Below, in pieces: positions 18,296-27,400 of a stretch of 64,000 bases of DNA. A program made the position numbers and the translations under genes. Source of the stretch: Pantoea sp. Ap-967. Lineage in GTDB: Bacteria; Pseudomonadota; Gammaproteobacteria; Pseudomonadales; Pseudomonadaceae. The notes below the pieces were generated by a model. It was not told the DNA's origin and did not search any database. It saw nothing but the letters and a program-made list of their open reading frames with translations. Position 1 is the stretch's first letter; every line of letters begins with the position of its first letter. Location: the NCBI RefSeq assembly GCF_011752565.1, contig NZ_VWXK01000007.1, positions 181,717-245,716 on the forward strand. The letters are read 5' to 3'.

Positions 18296-19393
18296 TCAGG
18301 CGCGCTTGAGGAACGGGTAATCCGTGTACCCCTCAGGCCCGTTGGCATAGTCGAACTGCGCCCGGTGTTCGTTCAGCGGCGCCTGCAACCGCAGCCGCTC
18401 CACCAGGTCAGGGTTGGCAATGTAGCTGCGCCCGAACGCCACGGCATCGATCAGGCCACGGGCGATCAAGTCTTCGCCTTTCTCTGCGGTGTAGGCACCC
18501 GCTGCGATGATCACGCCCGGATAGGCCTCACGAATCTGCTCACGGAACGCCTCACGCAGCGGCTTGCCACCCGCCCAGTCCGGCTCGGACAGGTGCAGGT
18601 AGGCGAGGTTGCGCTTGGCCAGCTCACGGATCAGGTACAGCCCGGCGGCCTCCTGGTCTTCGCCGTTGTCCACGCCATTGAACCCACCCAGCGGGAACAC
18701 CCGAATACCCACGCGCTCGGCGCTCCACTGGGCAACGGCTGCGTCCACCGCTTCAAGCACGATGCGCGCGCGGTTCTCCACGCTGCCGCCGTAGCGGTCT
18801 TCGCGCTGGTTCGAACTCGGGGTGAGGAACTGGTGCAGCAGGTAGCCATGGGCGGCGTGCAGTTCGATGAAGTCGAACCCGGCTTCGCGGGCATTGACCG
18901 CCGCCTGGCCGAAGTCGGCCACGATACCGGCGATCTCTTCCTCGCTCAGGGCCCGTGGCGTGGAGGTTTCCACCCGTACCAGGTTGCCTTGCTCGTCACG
19001 CAGGGTCGTGCGGGCGTTGGCGGGCAGGGCAGACGGCGCCACCGGCGCTTCACCACCCGGTTGCAGCGAGGTGTGCGACACCCGGCCGGTGTGCCACACC
19101 TGCACCGCACTGTGGCCGCCGTCGGCGTGGATGCCTTCGTTGATCACTTTCCAGGCAGCGATCTGTTCGGCGCTGTGGATGCCCGGCGAACCGGAGTAGC
19201 CCTTGGCCTGGAAGGAAATCTGCGTGGCCTCGGTGATGATCAGGCCGGCGCTTGCGCGCTGGCGGTAGTACTCGGCCATCATCGGCGTTGGCACGTCGCC
19301 CGGCTCCAGGCTGCGCAGGCGGGTGAGGGGTGCCATGAACACACGGTTGGGCAAGGTCAGGGGGCCGATCTGCAGGGGTTGCAAGAGTTTCAT
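18296..19393 (-). CDS. nemA: Old-yellow-enzyme ene-reductase (NemA/XenB type)
   Basis: 365 residues, FMN-dependent TIM barrel. Signatures: [13 protein letters not shown] at the N-terminus, the substrate-binding HxxN region ([20 protein letters not shown]) and [15 protein letters not shown] at the C-terminus. It reduces activated C=C bonds, N-ethylmaleimide and nitro compounds with NAD(P)H. The start at 19393 ([10 protein letters not shown]) is preceded by GGAG; the much longer open frame is ignored. Confidence 0.92.
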   Translation of the reverse strand: MKLLQPLQIGPLTLPNRVFMAPLTRLRSLEPGDVPTPMMAEYYRQRASAGLIITEATQISFQAKGYSGSPGIHSAEQIAAWKVINEGIHADGGHSAVQVWHTGRVSHTSLQPGGEAPVAPSALPANARTTLRDEQGNLVRVETSTPRALSEEEIAGIVADFGQAAVNAREAGFDFIELHAAHGYLLHQFLTPSSNQREDRYGGSVENRARIVLEAVDAAVAQWSAERVGIRVFPLGGFNGVDNGEDQEAAGLYLIRELAKRNLAYLHLSEPDWAGGKPLREAFREQIREAYPGVIIAAGAYTAEKGEDLIARGLIDAVAFGRSYIANPDLVERLRLQAPLNEHRAQFDYANGPEGYTDYPFLKRA

Positions 19394-19546
19394 TGCTGCT
19401 CCGAAGGTGGGAAAACCAATGGGGCGCACGATACGCGGAAGATTGGGGAAAGGGGGGACCGGGACCCCGGCGTAGAGCTCCCCAATGGCGCTTGCATGTA
19501 CCGGCCTGTTCGCGGGGCACAGGAGAACCTCCAGCGCCGCAATGGC

Positions 19547-19562
19547 TGACACACCTGTGTCA
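19547..19562. promoter_or_regulatory. Palindrome TGACAC-ACCT-GTGTCA, candidate activator site
   Basis: A 6-bp-arm inverted repeat about 108 bases upstream of the -24 element of the sigma-54 promoter at 19671. That is a normal distance for an upstream activating sequence of an AcoR-type enhancer-binding protein, such as the one encoded at 23515-25413. The link to that protein is inference. Confidence 0.5.
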
Positions 19563-19670
19563 CCCCTGCGCCAGCTGTGCCATCGCTGCACCAGCCCCGG
19601 CACCCCGCAGCCATTCTCGCTTTCGCCGCAACCCCTCTGTTCAGCGCCTCGCAAGCCATTCTCAGGCCCC

Positions 19671-19686
19671 TGGCACAGCGGTTGCT
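19671..19686 (+). promoter_or_regulatory. Sigma-54 promoter of the quinohaemoprotein alcohol dehydrogenase operon
   Basis: TGGCACAGCGGTTGCT matches the consensus TGGCAC-N5-TTGCW, with the invariant GG and GC exactly ten bases apart. It lies 57 bases upstream of the start codon at 19743. The 349-base gap it occupies holds no gene. Confidence 0.85.
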
Positions 19687-19742
19687 CTGTGCATAGCCGA
19701 CGCCTGCCGCGGTGTCGCCATAACAAGAACGGAGAACCCAGC

Positions 19743-21911
19743 ATGAACCGAACCGGCCCGTACCGCCTGCTAATGAGCTGCCTGGCCCTGGGCATGGCCT
19801 GCAGCACCCCTGCCTTTGCCGCCGAGGTCGATGGCCAGCGCATCATCGCTGCCGACAAGGAACCCGGTAACTGGATGAGCCATGGCCGAACCTACGACGA
19901 GCAACGCTTCAGCCCGCTCAAGGCCATTGACCAGAGCAACGTCAACCAGCTTGGCCTGGCCTGGAGCTACAAGCTCGACCTCGACCGGGGCGTGGAGGCA
20001 ACGCCCATCGTGGTCGACGGGGTGATGTACACCACCGGGCCGTTTTCCGTGGTCTATGCCCTGGACGCCCGCAACGGCAAGCTGCTGTGGAAGTACGACC
20101 CGCAATCGGACCGCCACCGCGCCGGCGAGGCGTGCTGCGACGCAGTCAACCGCGGCGTGGCGGTGTGGCAGGGCAAGGTGTATGTCGGGGTGCTCGATGG
20201 CCGCCTGGAAGCCATCGATGCCAAGACCGGCCAGCGCGTGTGGTCGGTAGACACCCGTGACGATCACAAACGCAGCTACACCATCACCGGTGCGCCGCGG
20301 GTGGTCAACGGCAAGGTCATCATCGGCAACGGCGGCGCCGAGTTCGGCGTGCGCGGCTACGTCACGGCCTATGATGCCGAAACCGGCAAGCAGGCCTGGC
20401 GCTTTTTCACCGTGCCGGGTGACCCGAAGCTGCCGCCGGAAAACAAGGCCATGCAGATCGCCAGCAAAACCTGGCACGGCGATGCCTTCGTCGAATGGGG
20501 CGGTGGTGGCACGGCGTGGGACTCGTTCGCCTACGACCCGGAACTGAACCTGCTGTACATCGGCGTGGGCAACGGCTCGATGTGGGACCCGAAATGGCGC
20601 AGCCAGGCCAAGGGCGACAACCTGTTCCTGTCGTCGATCGTGGCCGTGAACGCCGACACCGGCGAGTACGCCTGGCATTACCAGACCACGCCCGGCGATG
20701 CCTGGGACTTCACCGCCACCCAGCACATGATCCTGGCCGAGCTGCCGATCAACGGCAAGCAGCGCAAAGTGCTGATGCAAGCGCCGAAGAACGGCTTCTT
20801 CTACGTGCTCGACCGCGCCACCGGCGAGTTGCTGTCGGCCAAGAACATCGTACCGGTGAACTGGGCCAAGGGCATCGACATGAAAACCGGCCGGCCGATC
20901 CTCGACGAGCAGGCAGCGGCCTACTGGAAGGACGGCAAGCGCAAGCTGGTGACCCCGGCATTCTGGGGCGCCCATGACTGGCACCCGATGTCCTACAACC
21001 CGCAGACTGGGCTGGTGTATATCCCGGCGCACATCATGTCGGCCTATTACGAGCACATTCCCGAGGCGCCCAAGCGCAACCCATTCAAGAGCGTGTACCA
21101 GCTGGGCCTGCGCACCGGCATGATGCCCGAAGGGGCCGACGGCCTGCTGGAAATGGCCAAGACCTGGTCCGGCAAGTTGATCGCCTGGGACCCGGTCAAG
21201 CAGGCGCCGGCCTGGGAAGTGCCCTACATCACCATCTTCAACGGTGGCACCCTGAGCACGGCGGGTAACCTGGTATTCGAGGGCAGCGCCGATGGCCGGG
21301 TCATCGCCTACGCCGCCGACTCGGGCAAGAAACTGTGGGAATCGCCGGCGGCCAGCGGGGTGATGGCGGCGCCCATTACTTACTCGGTGGACGGTGAGCA
21401 GTACGTGACCTTCATGGCCGGCTGGGGCGGCGCGTTCTCCACCTTTGCCGGGGCCTTGTCGCTACGTGCCGGGGTGCAGCCGTTCGCCCAGGTGCTGACC
21501 TATAAGCTCGGTGGCACCGCCCCGTTGCAGGAGCCCGCGCCACCTGCCGATGCGCCGGAACCGCCTGCGCTGACCGCCGATGCCAAGACCGTTGCAGCCG
21601 GCGCCGCGTTGTACGACGGCAACTGCTCGCAATGCCACGGCATCCATGCGGTCAGCGGCGGGGTGCTGCCAGACCTGCGCAAGCTCAGCAGCGAAAAGCA
21701 CCAGATGTTCCTCGGCATCCTCTACGGCGGCCGGGTGCCGGACGGCATGCCATCGTTCGCCGATAACCTCAAGCCCGAGCAGGTCGAGCAGGTGCACCAG
21801 TACCTGATCAAGCGCGCCCATGACCTCAAGCGCGAAGGCAATGCCTGGCAGCAGTTCAGCGCCAAGCCGGCCGCCCAATCGTCGCTGGCCGACAACCACC
21901 CACAGGAGTGA
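19743..21911 (+). CDS. PQQ-dependent quinohaemoprotein alcohol dehydrogenase (type II)
   Basis: 722 residues. A signal peptide (ending TPAFA), an eight-bladed PQQ propeller with the vicinal cysteines C131-C132 (GEACCD) and tryptophan-docking repeats, then a C-terminal cytochrome c domain with CSQCH (C628, C631, H632) and a distal Met likely in GVPDGMPSF. Periplasmic oxidation of primary alcohols or diols, passing electrons through haem to azurin or quinone. The haem domain separates it from the PedE/PedH type. It is followed eight bases later by an aldehyde dehydrogenase. Transcribed from a sigma-54 promoter. Confidence 0.92.
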   Translation: MNRTGPYRLLMSCLALGMACSTPAFAAEVDGQRIIAADKEPGNWMSHGRTYDEQRFSPLKAIDQSNVNQLGLAWSYKLDLDRGVEATPIVVDGVMYTTGPFSVVYALDARNGKLLWKYDPQSDRHRAGEACCDAVNRGVAVWQGKVYVGVLDGRLEAIDAKTGQRVWSVDTRDDHKRSYTITGAPRVVNGKVIIGNGGAEFGVRGYVTAYDAETGKQAWRFFTVPGDPKLPPENKAMQIASKTWHGDAFVEWGGGGTAWDSFAYDPELNLLYIGVGNGSMWDPKWRSQAKGDNLFLSSIVAVNADTGEYAWHYQTTPGDAWDFTATQHMILAELPINGKQRKVLMQAPKNGFFYVLDRATGELLSAKNIVPVNWAKGIDMKTGRPILDEQAAAYWKDGKRKLVTPAFWGAHDWHPMSYNPQTGLVYIPAHIMSAYYEHIPEAPKRNPFKSVYQLGLRTGMMPEGADGLLEMAKTWSGKLIAWDPVKQAPAWEVPYITIFNGGTLSTAGNLVFEGSADGRVIAYAADSGKKLWESPAASGVMAAPITYSVDGEQYVTFMAGWGGAFSTFAGALSLRAGVQPFAQVLTYKLGGTAPLQEPAPPADAPEPPALTADAKTVAAGAALYDGNCSQCHGIHAVSGGVLPDLRKLSSEKHQMFLGILYGGRVPDGMPSFADNLKPEQVEQVHQYLIKRAHDLKREGNAWQQFSAKPAAQSSLADNHPQE

Positions 21912-21918
21912 CACGACC

Positions 21919-23352
21919 ATGACCGATTCGGTTTACCAGAACTACATCGACAACGCGTTCGTCGCCAGCGAAGCGCTGATCGAGGTGTATAACCCGGCCA
22001 ACGGCCAGTTGCTCGGCCGCGTGCCCGAGTCCCCTGGCGAGCAGGTCGAGCGGGCCATCGCCGCAGCGCGCAAGGCGCAGCAAGGCTGGGCGGCGAAGAC
22101 GGCCATCGAGCGGGCCGGTTACCTGCGCCAGATCGCTGCCAAGGTGCGGGCCAACGCCGACCGCCTGGCCCGCCTCATCGTCCAGGAGGGCGGCAAGGTG
22201 CCGGGGCTGGCCCAGGTGGAGGTCAACTTCACTGCCGATTACCTGGATTACATGGCCGAGTGGGCACGCCGCCTGGAAGGCGAGGTGCTGACCAGCGACC
22301 GCGCCAACGAACATATCTTCTTGATGCGCAAGCCCCTGGGTGTGGTGGCCGGGATCCTGCCGTGGAACTTCCCGTTCTTCCTGATCGCCCGCAAGATGGC
22401 CCCGGCCTTGCTGACCGGCAACACCATCGTGATCAAGCCCAGCGAGGAAACCCCGCTCAACTGCTTCGAGTTTGCACGGCTGGTGGCCGAAACCGAGCTG
22501 CCTGCCGGGGTGTTCAACGTGGTCGGCGGCAAGGGTGCGAGCGTGGGCCATGGCCTGTCGAGCCACGCCGGGGTCGACCTGGTGAGCTTCACCGGCAGTG
22601 TCGCCACCGGCGCAAGGATCATGGCCGCAGCGGCGCCGAACATCACCAAGTTGAACCTGGAACTGGGCGGCAAGGCGCCTGCGATCGTGCTGGCTGATGC
22701 CGACCTTGCGCTGGCGGTGAAGGCCATCGTCGCTTCGCGGGTAATCAACACCGGCCAGGTGTGCAACTGCGCCGAGCGGGTGTACGTGGAGCGCAAGGTG
22801 GCCGATGCCTTCATCGACAAGGTGGCCCAGGCCATGGCCGCCACCCGCTATGGCGACCCGTCGCTGCAGGCCGACCTGGACATGGGGCCGTTGATCAACC
22901 AGGCCGGGCTGGACAAGGTGGCGCAGATGGTGCGCACGGCGACCGGGCAGGGCGCCCAGTTGGTGACGGGGGGCAAGGTGGCCGACCTGGGAGCGGGGTT
23001 CCACTACCAGCCTACCGTGCTGGCCGGTTGCAAGGCGGATATGGAGATCATGCGCAAGGAAATTTTCGGCCCGGTGTTGCCGATTCAGGTGGTGGATGGC
23101 CTGGATGAGGCGATTGCCTTGGCCAACGACAGCGAATACGGGCTGACCTCGTCGATCTATACCCGGGATTTGAATGCGGCCCTGAAGGCTTGCCGCGAAA
23201 TCGACTTTGGCGAAACCTACATCAACCGCGAAAACTTCGAGGCGATGCAAGGGTTCCACGCCGGGGCACGCAAGTCGGGGATCGGCGGGGCCGATGGCAA
23301 GCATGGGTTGTATGAATACACCCGGACCCAGGTGGTGTACATCCAAGGGTAA
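21919..23352 (+). CDS. aldA: NAD-dependent aldehyde dehydrogenase (AldA-like)
   Basis: 477 residues, typical of lactaldehyde/glycolaldehyde dehydrogenase AldA (479). Motifs: PWNFPFFLIARKMAPAL, the cofactor motif FTGSVATG, the general base in LELGGKAP and the catalytic C282 in NTGQVCNC. It oxidises the aldehyde released by the upstream alcohol dehydrogenase. CAGGAG precedes the ATG, only eight bases after the upstream stop, so the two form an operon. Confidence 0.9.
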   Translation: MTDSVYQNYIDNAFVASEALIEVYNPANGQLLGRVPESPGEQVERAIAAARKAQQGWAAKTAIERAGYLRQIAAKVRANADRLARLIVQEGGKVPGLAQVEVNFTADYLDYMAEWARRLEGEVLTSDRANEHIFLMRKPLGVVAGILPWNFPFFLIARKMAPALLTGNTIVIKPSEETPLNCFEFARLVAETELPAGVFNVVGGKGASVGHGLSSHAGVDLVSFTGSVATGARIMAAAAPNITKLNLELGGKAPAIVLADADLALAVKAIVASRVINTGQVCNCAERVYVERKVADAFIDKVAQAMAATRYGDPSLQADLDMGPLINQAGLDKVAQMVRTATGQGAQLVTGGKVADLGAGFHYQPTVLAGCKADMEIMRKEIFGPVLPIQVVDGLDEAIALANDSEYGLTSSIYTRDLNAALKACREIDFGETYINRENFEAMQGFHAGARKSGIGGADGKHGLYEYTRTQVVYIQG

Positions 23353-23357
23353 CCCCG

Positions 23358-23470
23358 GTAGGAGCGAGCGCAGCTCGCGATGGGCTGCAAGGCAGCCCCG
23401 ACACTGTGAGCTGCGAAGCTAAAACCGTGGGGCCGCTACGCGCCCCATCGCGAGCTGCGCTCGCTCCTAC
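23358..23470. repeat. REPIN (group 1) between convergent aldA and the sigma-54 activator
   Basis: Inverted REP pair with arms GTAGGAGCGAGCGCAGCTCG and its complement ending GCTCGCTCCTAC, immediately after aldA. It sits between two convergent genes, where it may serve as a bidirectional terminator. Confidence 0.87.
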
Positions 23471-23514
23471 CAGGTCGGCGCAAAATCCGTAGGCTTGGGA
23501 AGAGGCCGGCCTGT

Positions 23515-25413
23515 TCAACCCACCTGGTTCGGTTGAACGATCCCGTAGCGTTTCATCTTCCGGTACAACGTCGAGCGCGAAATCCCCGCCGCCTCGGCCG
23601 CGGCGCTCATGTTCCAACGCTCGCGCCGCAATACCTCCAGCAGGTGCCGGGCCTCGGCATCTTCGACCTGCTGTTCCAATGCCAAGGGCCTGCTCAACGC
23701 CACGCCTACCTGCAAGTCTTCCGGCAGGTCGTCCAGTTCGATCACGCCACCCTCGGCCAGCGCCACCGCCTGGCGCAAGGCATTGAGCAACTGCCGCACA
23801 TTCCCGGGCCAGGCGTTGTCCAGCAAGCAGTCCCGCGCCGCATCGCTCAGTCGCATCCCCGCCGACAAATCCGCCAGCAGCCGCTCAATCAACGCGCGCC
23901 GGTCGCTGCGCTCACGCAAGGCCGGCAGTTTCATGCGCAGGCCACACAAGCGGTAGTACAGGTCTTCGCGAAAACGCTGCTGGGCAATCATTGCGGGCAA
24001 GTCCTGGTGGGTCGCTGAGATCACCTGCACATCCAGCTGCACGGGGGTTTCGCCACCCAGCGGCAACAGCTCGCGTTCAGCCAGCACCCGCAGCAGCCGG
24101 GTTTGCAGGTGGGCGGGCATGTCGCCGATCTCGTCGAGGAACAACGTGCCGCCATTGGCCTGCTCCAGCTTGCCCTTCATGCCCTTGCGGCTGGCACCGG
24201 TGAAACTGCCGGCGCGGTAGCCGAACAACTCGCTTTCGATCAGCGACTCAGGGATGGCGGCGCAGTTCAGCGCCACGAACGGCTTGGCGTGGCGCTGGCT
24301 GGCCTGGTGCAGGGCACGGGCGAAGGCTTCTTTGCCGGTGCCGGTTTCACCGGTGAGCAGAATGGCAATGTCCTTGTCCAGCACCTTGCGCAGCCGGCGC
24401 ACGCCTTGTTGCAACTGCAGGTCCTGGCCGGCCAACTGCTCCAGGCATGGGTGCGTCTTGGCTGCAGCGCCGCCAGTGGCCCGCGGCGCCTGGCGATAGC
24501 CTGCCGGTGCCCGCAGGCCGACATCCAGCAACTGGCGTTCGTCATGGCTGCGCAGCTGCGTGCCACGCGCGCCACCGCGGGTAAGTTCCAGCAACTGGTC
24601 GATATTGGCGGGCAGCAGGCAGTCGATGCGCTGGCCGAGCAGGTCGGCGCCCTGGGCCAGGAACGCAGCGCGGTTGCCACCGATCACCCGGCCGCCCTCG
24701 TCCAGTGCCAGCAATTGCTCGGCGGCAAGGTCGGCGAAGCCGTCGCGGGTTTTCAGCGCCAGGGTCAGGTGGCCCCGAAAGCGTTGGCGGAAGTGGCTGT
24801 TTTCGATCAGGCGGGCATACAGGTTCACCAGCTGCAGGGTCAGGTGCTGGGCCTGCTTGGGGCCGTCGTTGTACAGGCAGGTGGCGTTGAGGCAGCCCAG
24901 CAACTGGTTGTGCGCATCGAAGATCGGTGACACTGAACAGCTCAGGCGGGCGTTGGCGGCCAGGAAGTGCTCCTGGCGGTGGATGGTCAGCGCCTGTTGC
25001 GAGGCCAGGGCGGTGCCAATGCCGTTGGTGCCGGCGATGGACTCATCCCAGCGCGCGCCAACGATCAGCCCGGAACGCGTGTAGCGCTGGGCGTCGGCGG
25101 GCAGCCGGGCGTCGAGGGTGATGCCGTCGGCGTCGCTGAGCAGCACCGCGAACCCTGCGTCGACCACACGCCGGGCCAGGCCGCTGACGCCCTGGCTGGC
25201 AATGGCCAGGTACGCTTCGTGCTGGGCCTGGTGCTGGCGGATCTCGGCGGCGCTGAGGATGTTGTCGACGTGGCGCAGTTCGGGGTCCAGGTGGTGCTGG
25301 GTAATGCTCCGGTACCAGGATTCGGCGATCACGGTTTCTGGCATCAGGCCACGGTCGGGGAAGTGGCAGTCAACGAAGGCGGCCAGTTCACTGGCGCGGG
25401 ATTGAGCGGGCAT
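23515..25413 (-). CDS. Sigma-54-dependent activator, AcoR family
   Basis: 632 residues. An N-terminal GAF-type sensory region (about 70-210), a second sensor region, then the AAA+ domain: Walker A GETGTGKE (355-362), Walker B GTLFLDEIGD (422-431) and a Fis-type helix-turn-helix at the C-terminus (GISRSTLYRKMKRYG). The sigma-54 contact loop is GSFTGA (402-407) in place of the commoner GAFTGA, a variant known in some active family members. AAGGAG precedes the ATG. The natural target is the sigma-54 promoter at 19671. Confidence 0.92.
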   Translation of the reverse strand: MPAQSRASELAAFVDCHFPDRGLMPETVIAESWYRSITQHHLDPELRHVDNILSAAEIRQHQAQHEAYLAIASQGVSGLARRVVDAGFAVLLSDADGITLDARLPADAQRYTRSGLIVGARWDESIAGTNGIGTALASQQALTIHRQEHFLAANARLSCSVSPIFDAHNQLLGCLNATCLYNDGPKQAQHLTLQLVNLYARLIENSHFRQRFRGHLTLALKTRDGFADLAAEQLLALDEGGRVIGGNRAAFLAQGADLLGQRIDCLLPANIDQLLELTRGGARGTQLRSHDERQLLDVGLRAPAGYRQAPRATGGAAAKTHPCLEQLAGQDLQLQQGVRRLRKVLDKDIAILLTGETGTGKEAFARALHQASQRHAKPFVALNCAAIPESLIESELFGYRAGSFTGASRKGMKGKLEQANGGTLFLDEIGDMPAHLQTRLLRVLAERELLPLGGETPVQLDVQVISATHQDLPAMIAQQRFREDLYYRLCGLRMKLPALRERSDRRALIERLLADLSAGMRLSDAARDCLLDNAWPGNVRQLLNALRQAVALAEGGVIELDDLPEDLQVGVALSRPLALEQQVEDAEARHLLEVLRRERWNMSAAAEAAGISRSTLYRKMKRYGIVQPNQVG

Positions 25414-25520
25414 GGGCGCTCCTTGGGTTCTTGTTATTTGATGTGGGGGAAACCATAGCTGGTTTTGCGAAGGCAGGACCGGCCCTTCGTTTTGTACGCC
25501 CGTAACCGCACCGCCACCCT

Positions 25521-25610
25521 CTGTAGGAGCGGGCTTGCCCCGCGAACACCGGCGCAGCCGGTGCCATGCACCGCGGTGCTTGCTTCGCGGGTCAAGCCCG
25601 CTCCTACAGG
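25521..25610. repeat. REPIN (group 2)
   Basis: Inverted pair with arms CTGTAGGAGCGGGCTTGCCC and its complement ending AAGCCCGCTCCTACAGG, spacer containing CGGCGCAGCCGG. It lies between the activator gene and the oxidoreductase, both on the minus strand, and occupies most of the 213-base gap. Confidence 0.87.
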
Positions 25611-25626
25611 CGAATGGGCCGCAAAT

Positions 25627-27147
25627 CTAACCAATCAACACCAAGGCCTCGTCCAGCCGCAACGCCCGCTTCATCCGCTGCGAAAGCCTTGCCATGGCAT
25701 CCGAGTACCCGGCAGCCACCACCGCCACGACCTGGTCCCCTACACACTGCAACGCCACGAAGTCGCCCTGCTCCGGCGCCCCGACGAACACGATCCGCTC
25801 CCATGCCCGGACATGCCCCAGCACCTCATAGGTGTGCCCATGCTGGTAAGTCCAGAAAAACGGCACGTCGTTGTAGCGGCGCTGTTCCCCAAGCATGTTC
25901 GTCGCTGCAATCACTCCATGCTGCTGGGCCAGGCGCCAGTGTTCGATACGCACCGGCTGCCCGGCAAGCGGGAAGGTGGCAATATCGCCAGCCGCCCACA
26001 GGCCCTCGGCGGCTTGCAGCTCGGCGTTCACCGGCAGCGACTGGTCCTTGGCCAATGCCACGCCCTGCACGAACGCCGTGGCGGGTTTGACCCCGGTGCC
26101 GAGCAGCACCAGCGATGTGGCCAACCGCTCACCATTGGCCAGCTCCACGGCCTCGACCCGTTCGCTGCCGACCACGCGCAGCACCTCGGTCGGGCCATGG
26201 AAGACCACGCCCTTGCGTTCATGCAGCGCGCGGATGCAGCGCCCGATACGTTCACCCACCTGCTTTACCAGCGGCACTTCGTGGCGGCTGACCACATGCA
26301 CCTGCGCGCCATAGCTGCGCAGGGCCGCTGCCGCTTCCAGGCCGATGAAGCCATCGCCGACGATCACCACCGGTTGCCCCGGTTCCGCCGCATCCAGCAG
26401 GCAGGCGGCATCTTCGCGCGAGCGCAAGGTCATCACGCCCGCCAGGTCGATACCCGGAATGTTCGGGCGCAGCGGTTTGCCGCCCGTGGCCAGCAGGGCG
26501 GCGTCGTAGTGCAGGTGCTGGCCATCGGCAAGGGTGATTTGGCGCCGTTTGGCATCCAGCGCCCGCACCTTGCCCAGGCGCCGGTCCAGGTGGCCTTTGC
26601 GCAGTTGGTCCGGTTCCAGCAGTGCCGGCACTTCGTCGGGCGGCATCTCGCCGGCAATGACGAATTTGCTCAGGGCAGTGCGGTCGTAGGCCGGCTGACG
26701 CTCCTGGTCGAGCCAGATCAGGTGCCCGCCAAAGCCATGGTCGAGCAGGGTGGCCACCGCCGCCGAACCCGCGGCACCGGCACCGACCACCACGAAGGTG
26801 CGGGCGTCGCTGTGGCGTGGGGGTTCGCTGTGCACCTGGGGCTGGTCATCAACCCAGATTTCACCGGCCTTTATCCAGGTGCGATAACGCCGCAGCCCAA
26901 CCAGCGCTGGCGGCTCGCACACCGCGCCTTCGTCGACCGCAAAGGCCGCCTTGTGCCACGGGCACACCAGCAGGCCATTGCAAATCACGCCTTCCTCAAG
27001 GGGCGCGCCGGAATGTGGGCAGTTGGCCTGGTAGGCATGCACCAAGTCGCCCTGGCGGATGAGGATGATTTCTTCGTTGCCAGCCTGGGCGCGCAGGGGG
27101 CGGTTGGGGTCGAGCTGGTCGAGGCGGGCCACGGCGTGCTGAGTCAT
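25627..27147 (-). CDS. FAD-dependent reductase with N-terminal Rieske domain (AIF-like)
   Basis: 506 residues. Residues 1-105 form a Rieske domain (C43-P-H45 and C62-P-W-H65). The rest is an FAD/NAD(P)-dependent disulphide-reductase-like domain: VVVGAGAAGSAA for FAD, VVIVGDGFIGLEAA for NAD and GLWAAGDIAT for FAD. The architecture is that of AIFL/assimilatory-type reductases. It probably reduces a redox partner or small molecule; the partner is not evident. The start at 27147 fits the Rieske fold; an in-frame start at 27333 lacks support. Confidence 0.88.
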   Translation of the reverse strand: MTQHAVARLDQLDPNRPLRAQAGNEEIILIRQGDLVHAYQANCPHSGAPLEEGVICNGLLVCPWHKAAFAVDEGAVCEPPALVGLRRYRTWIKAGEIWVDDQPQVHSEPPRHSDARTFVVVGAGAAGSAAVATLLDHGFGGHLIWLDQERQPAYDRTALSKFVIAGEMPPDEVPALLEPDQLRKGHLDRRLGKVRALDAKRRQITLADGQHLHYDAALLATGGKPLRPNIPGIDLAGVMTLRSREDAACLLDAAEPGQPVVIVGDGFIGLEAAAALRSYGAQVHVVSRHEVPLVKQVGERIGRCIRALHERKGVVFHGPTEVLRVVGSERVEAVELANGERLATSLVLLGTGVKPATAFVQGVALAKDQSLPVNAELQAAEGLWAAGDIATFPLAGQPVRIEHWRLAQQHGVIAATNMLGEQRRYNDVPFFWTYQHGHTYEVLGHVRAWERIVFVGAPEQGDFVALQCVGDQVVAVVAAGYSDAMARLSQRMKRALRLDEALVLIG

Positions 27148-27244
27148 GGGGCTGCTCCAAAGGGGGCCTTTGGAATCATTTGACGCCGAGGGAATGGGAG
27201 GGATGCGTCGGGCTGACGATCGGCTCACAGGGTTAACGCCAGCC

Positions 27245-27275
27245 TTGTAGGAGCGGGCTTGCCCGCGATGAGGCC
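27245..27275. repeat. Single REP element upstream of the bacteriocin gene
   Basis: One group-2 REP (TGTAGGAGCGGGCTTGCCCGCG) inside the 253-base gap between the divergent oxidoreductase and bacteriocin genes. The remaining 125 bases before the bacteriocin are AT-richer and presumably hold its promoter. I found no convincing LexA box or PrtN P-box. Confidence 0.75.
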
Positions 27276-27400
27276 GGCCCATGCAACAAAACCGCCAAAT
27301 AGAAACATGCTGAAAGAAGTGAACAAGAACCAATAGATATGTAACGCAATCGACGACGTTCGAAACATCAGCCTGAGCCCTACAGAGAAGGAGAATCTGT

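Noticed and set aside
25465..27183. 572-codon plus-strand frame
   Set aside because: Antisense to the Rieske/FAD reductase, and it starts within a REPIN.
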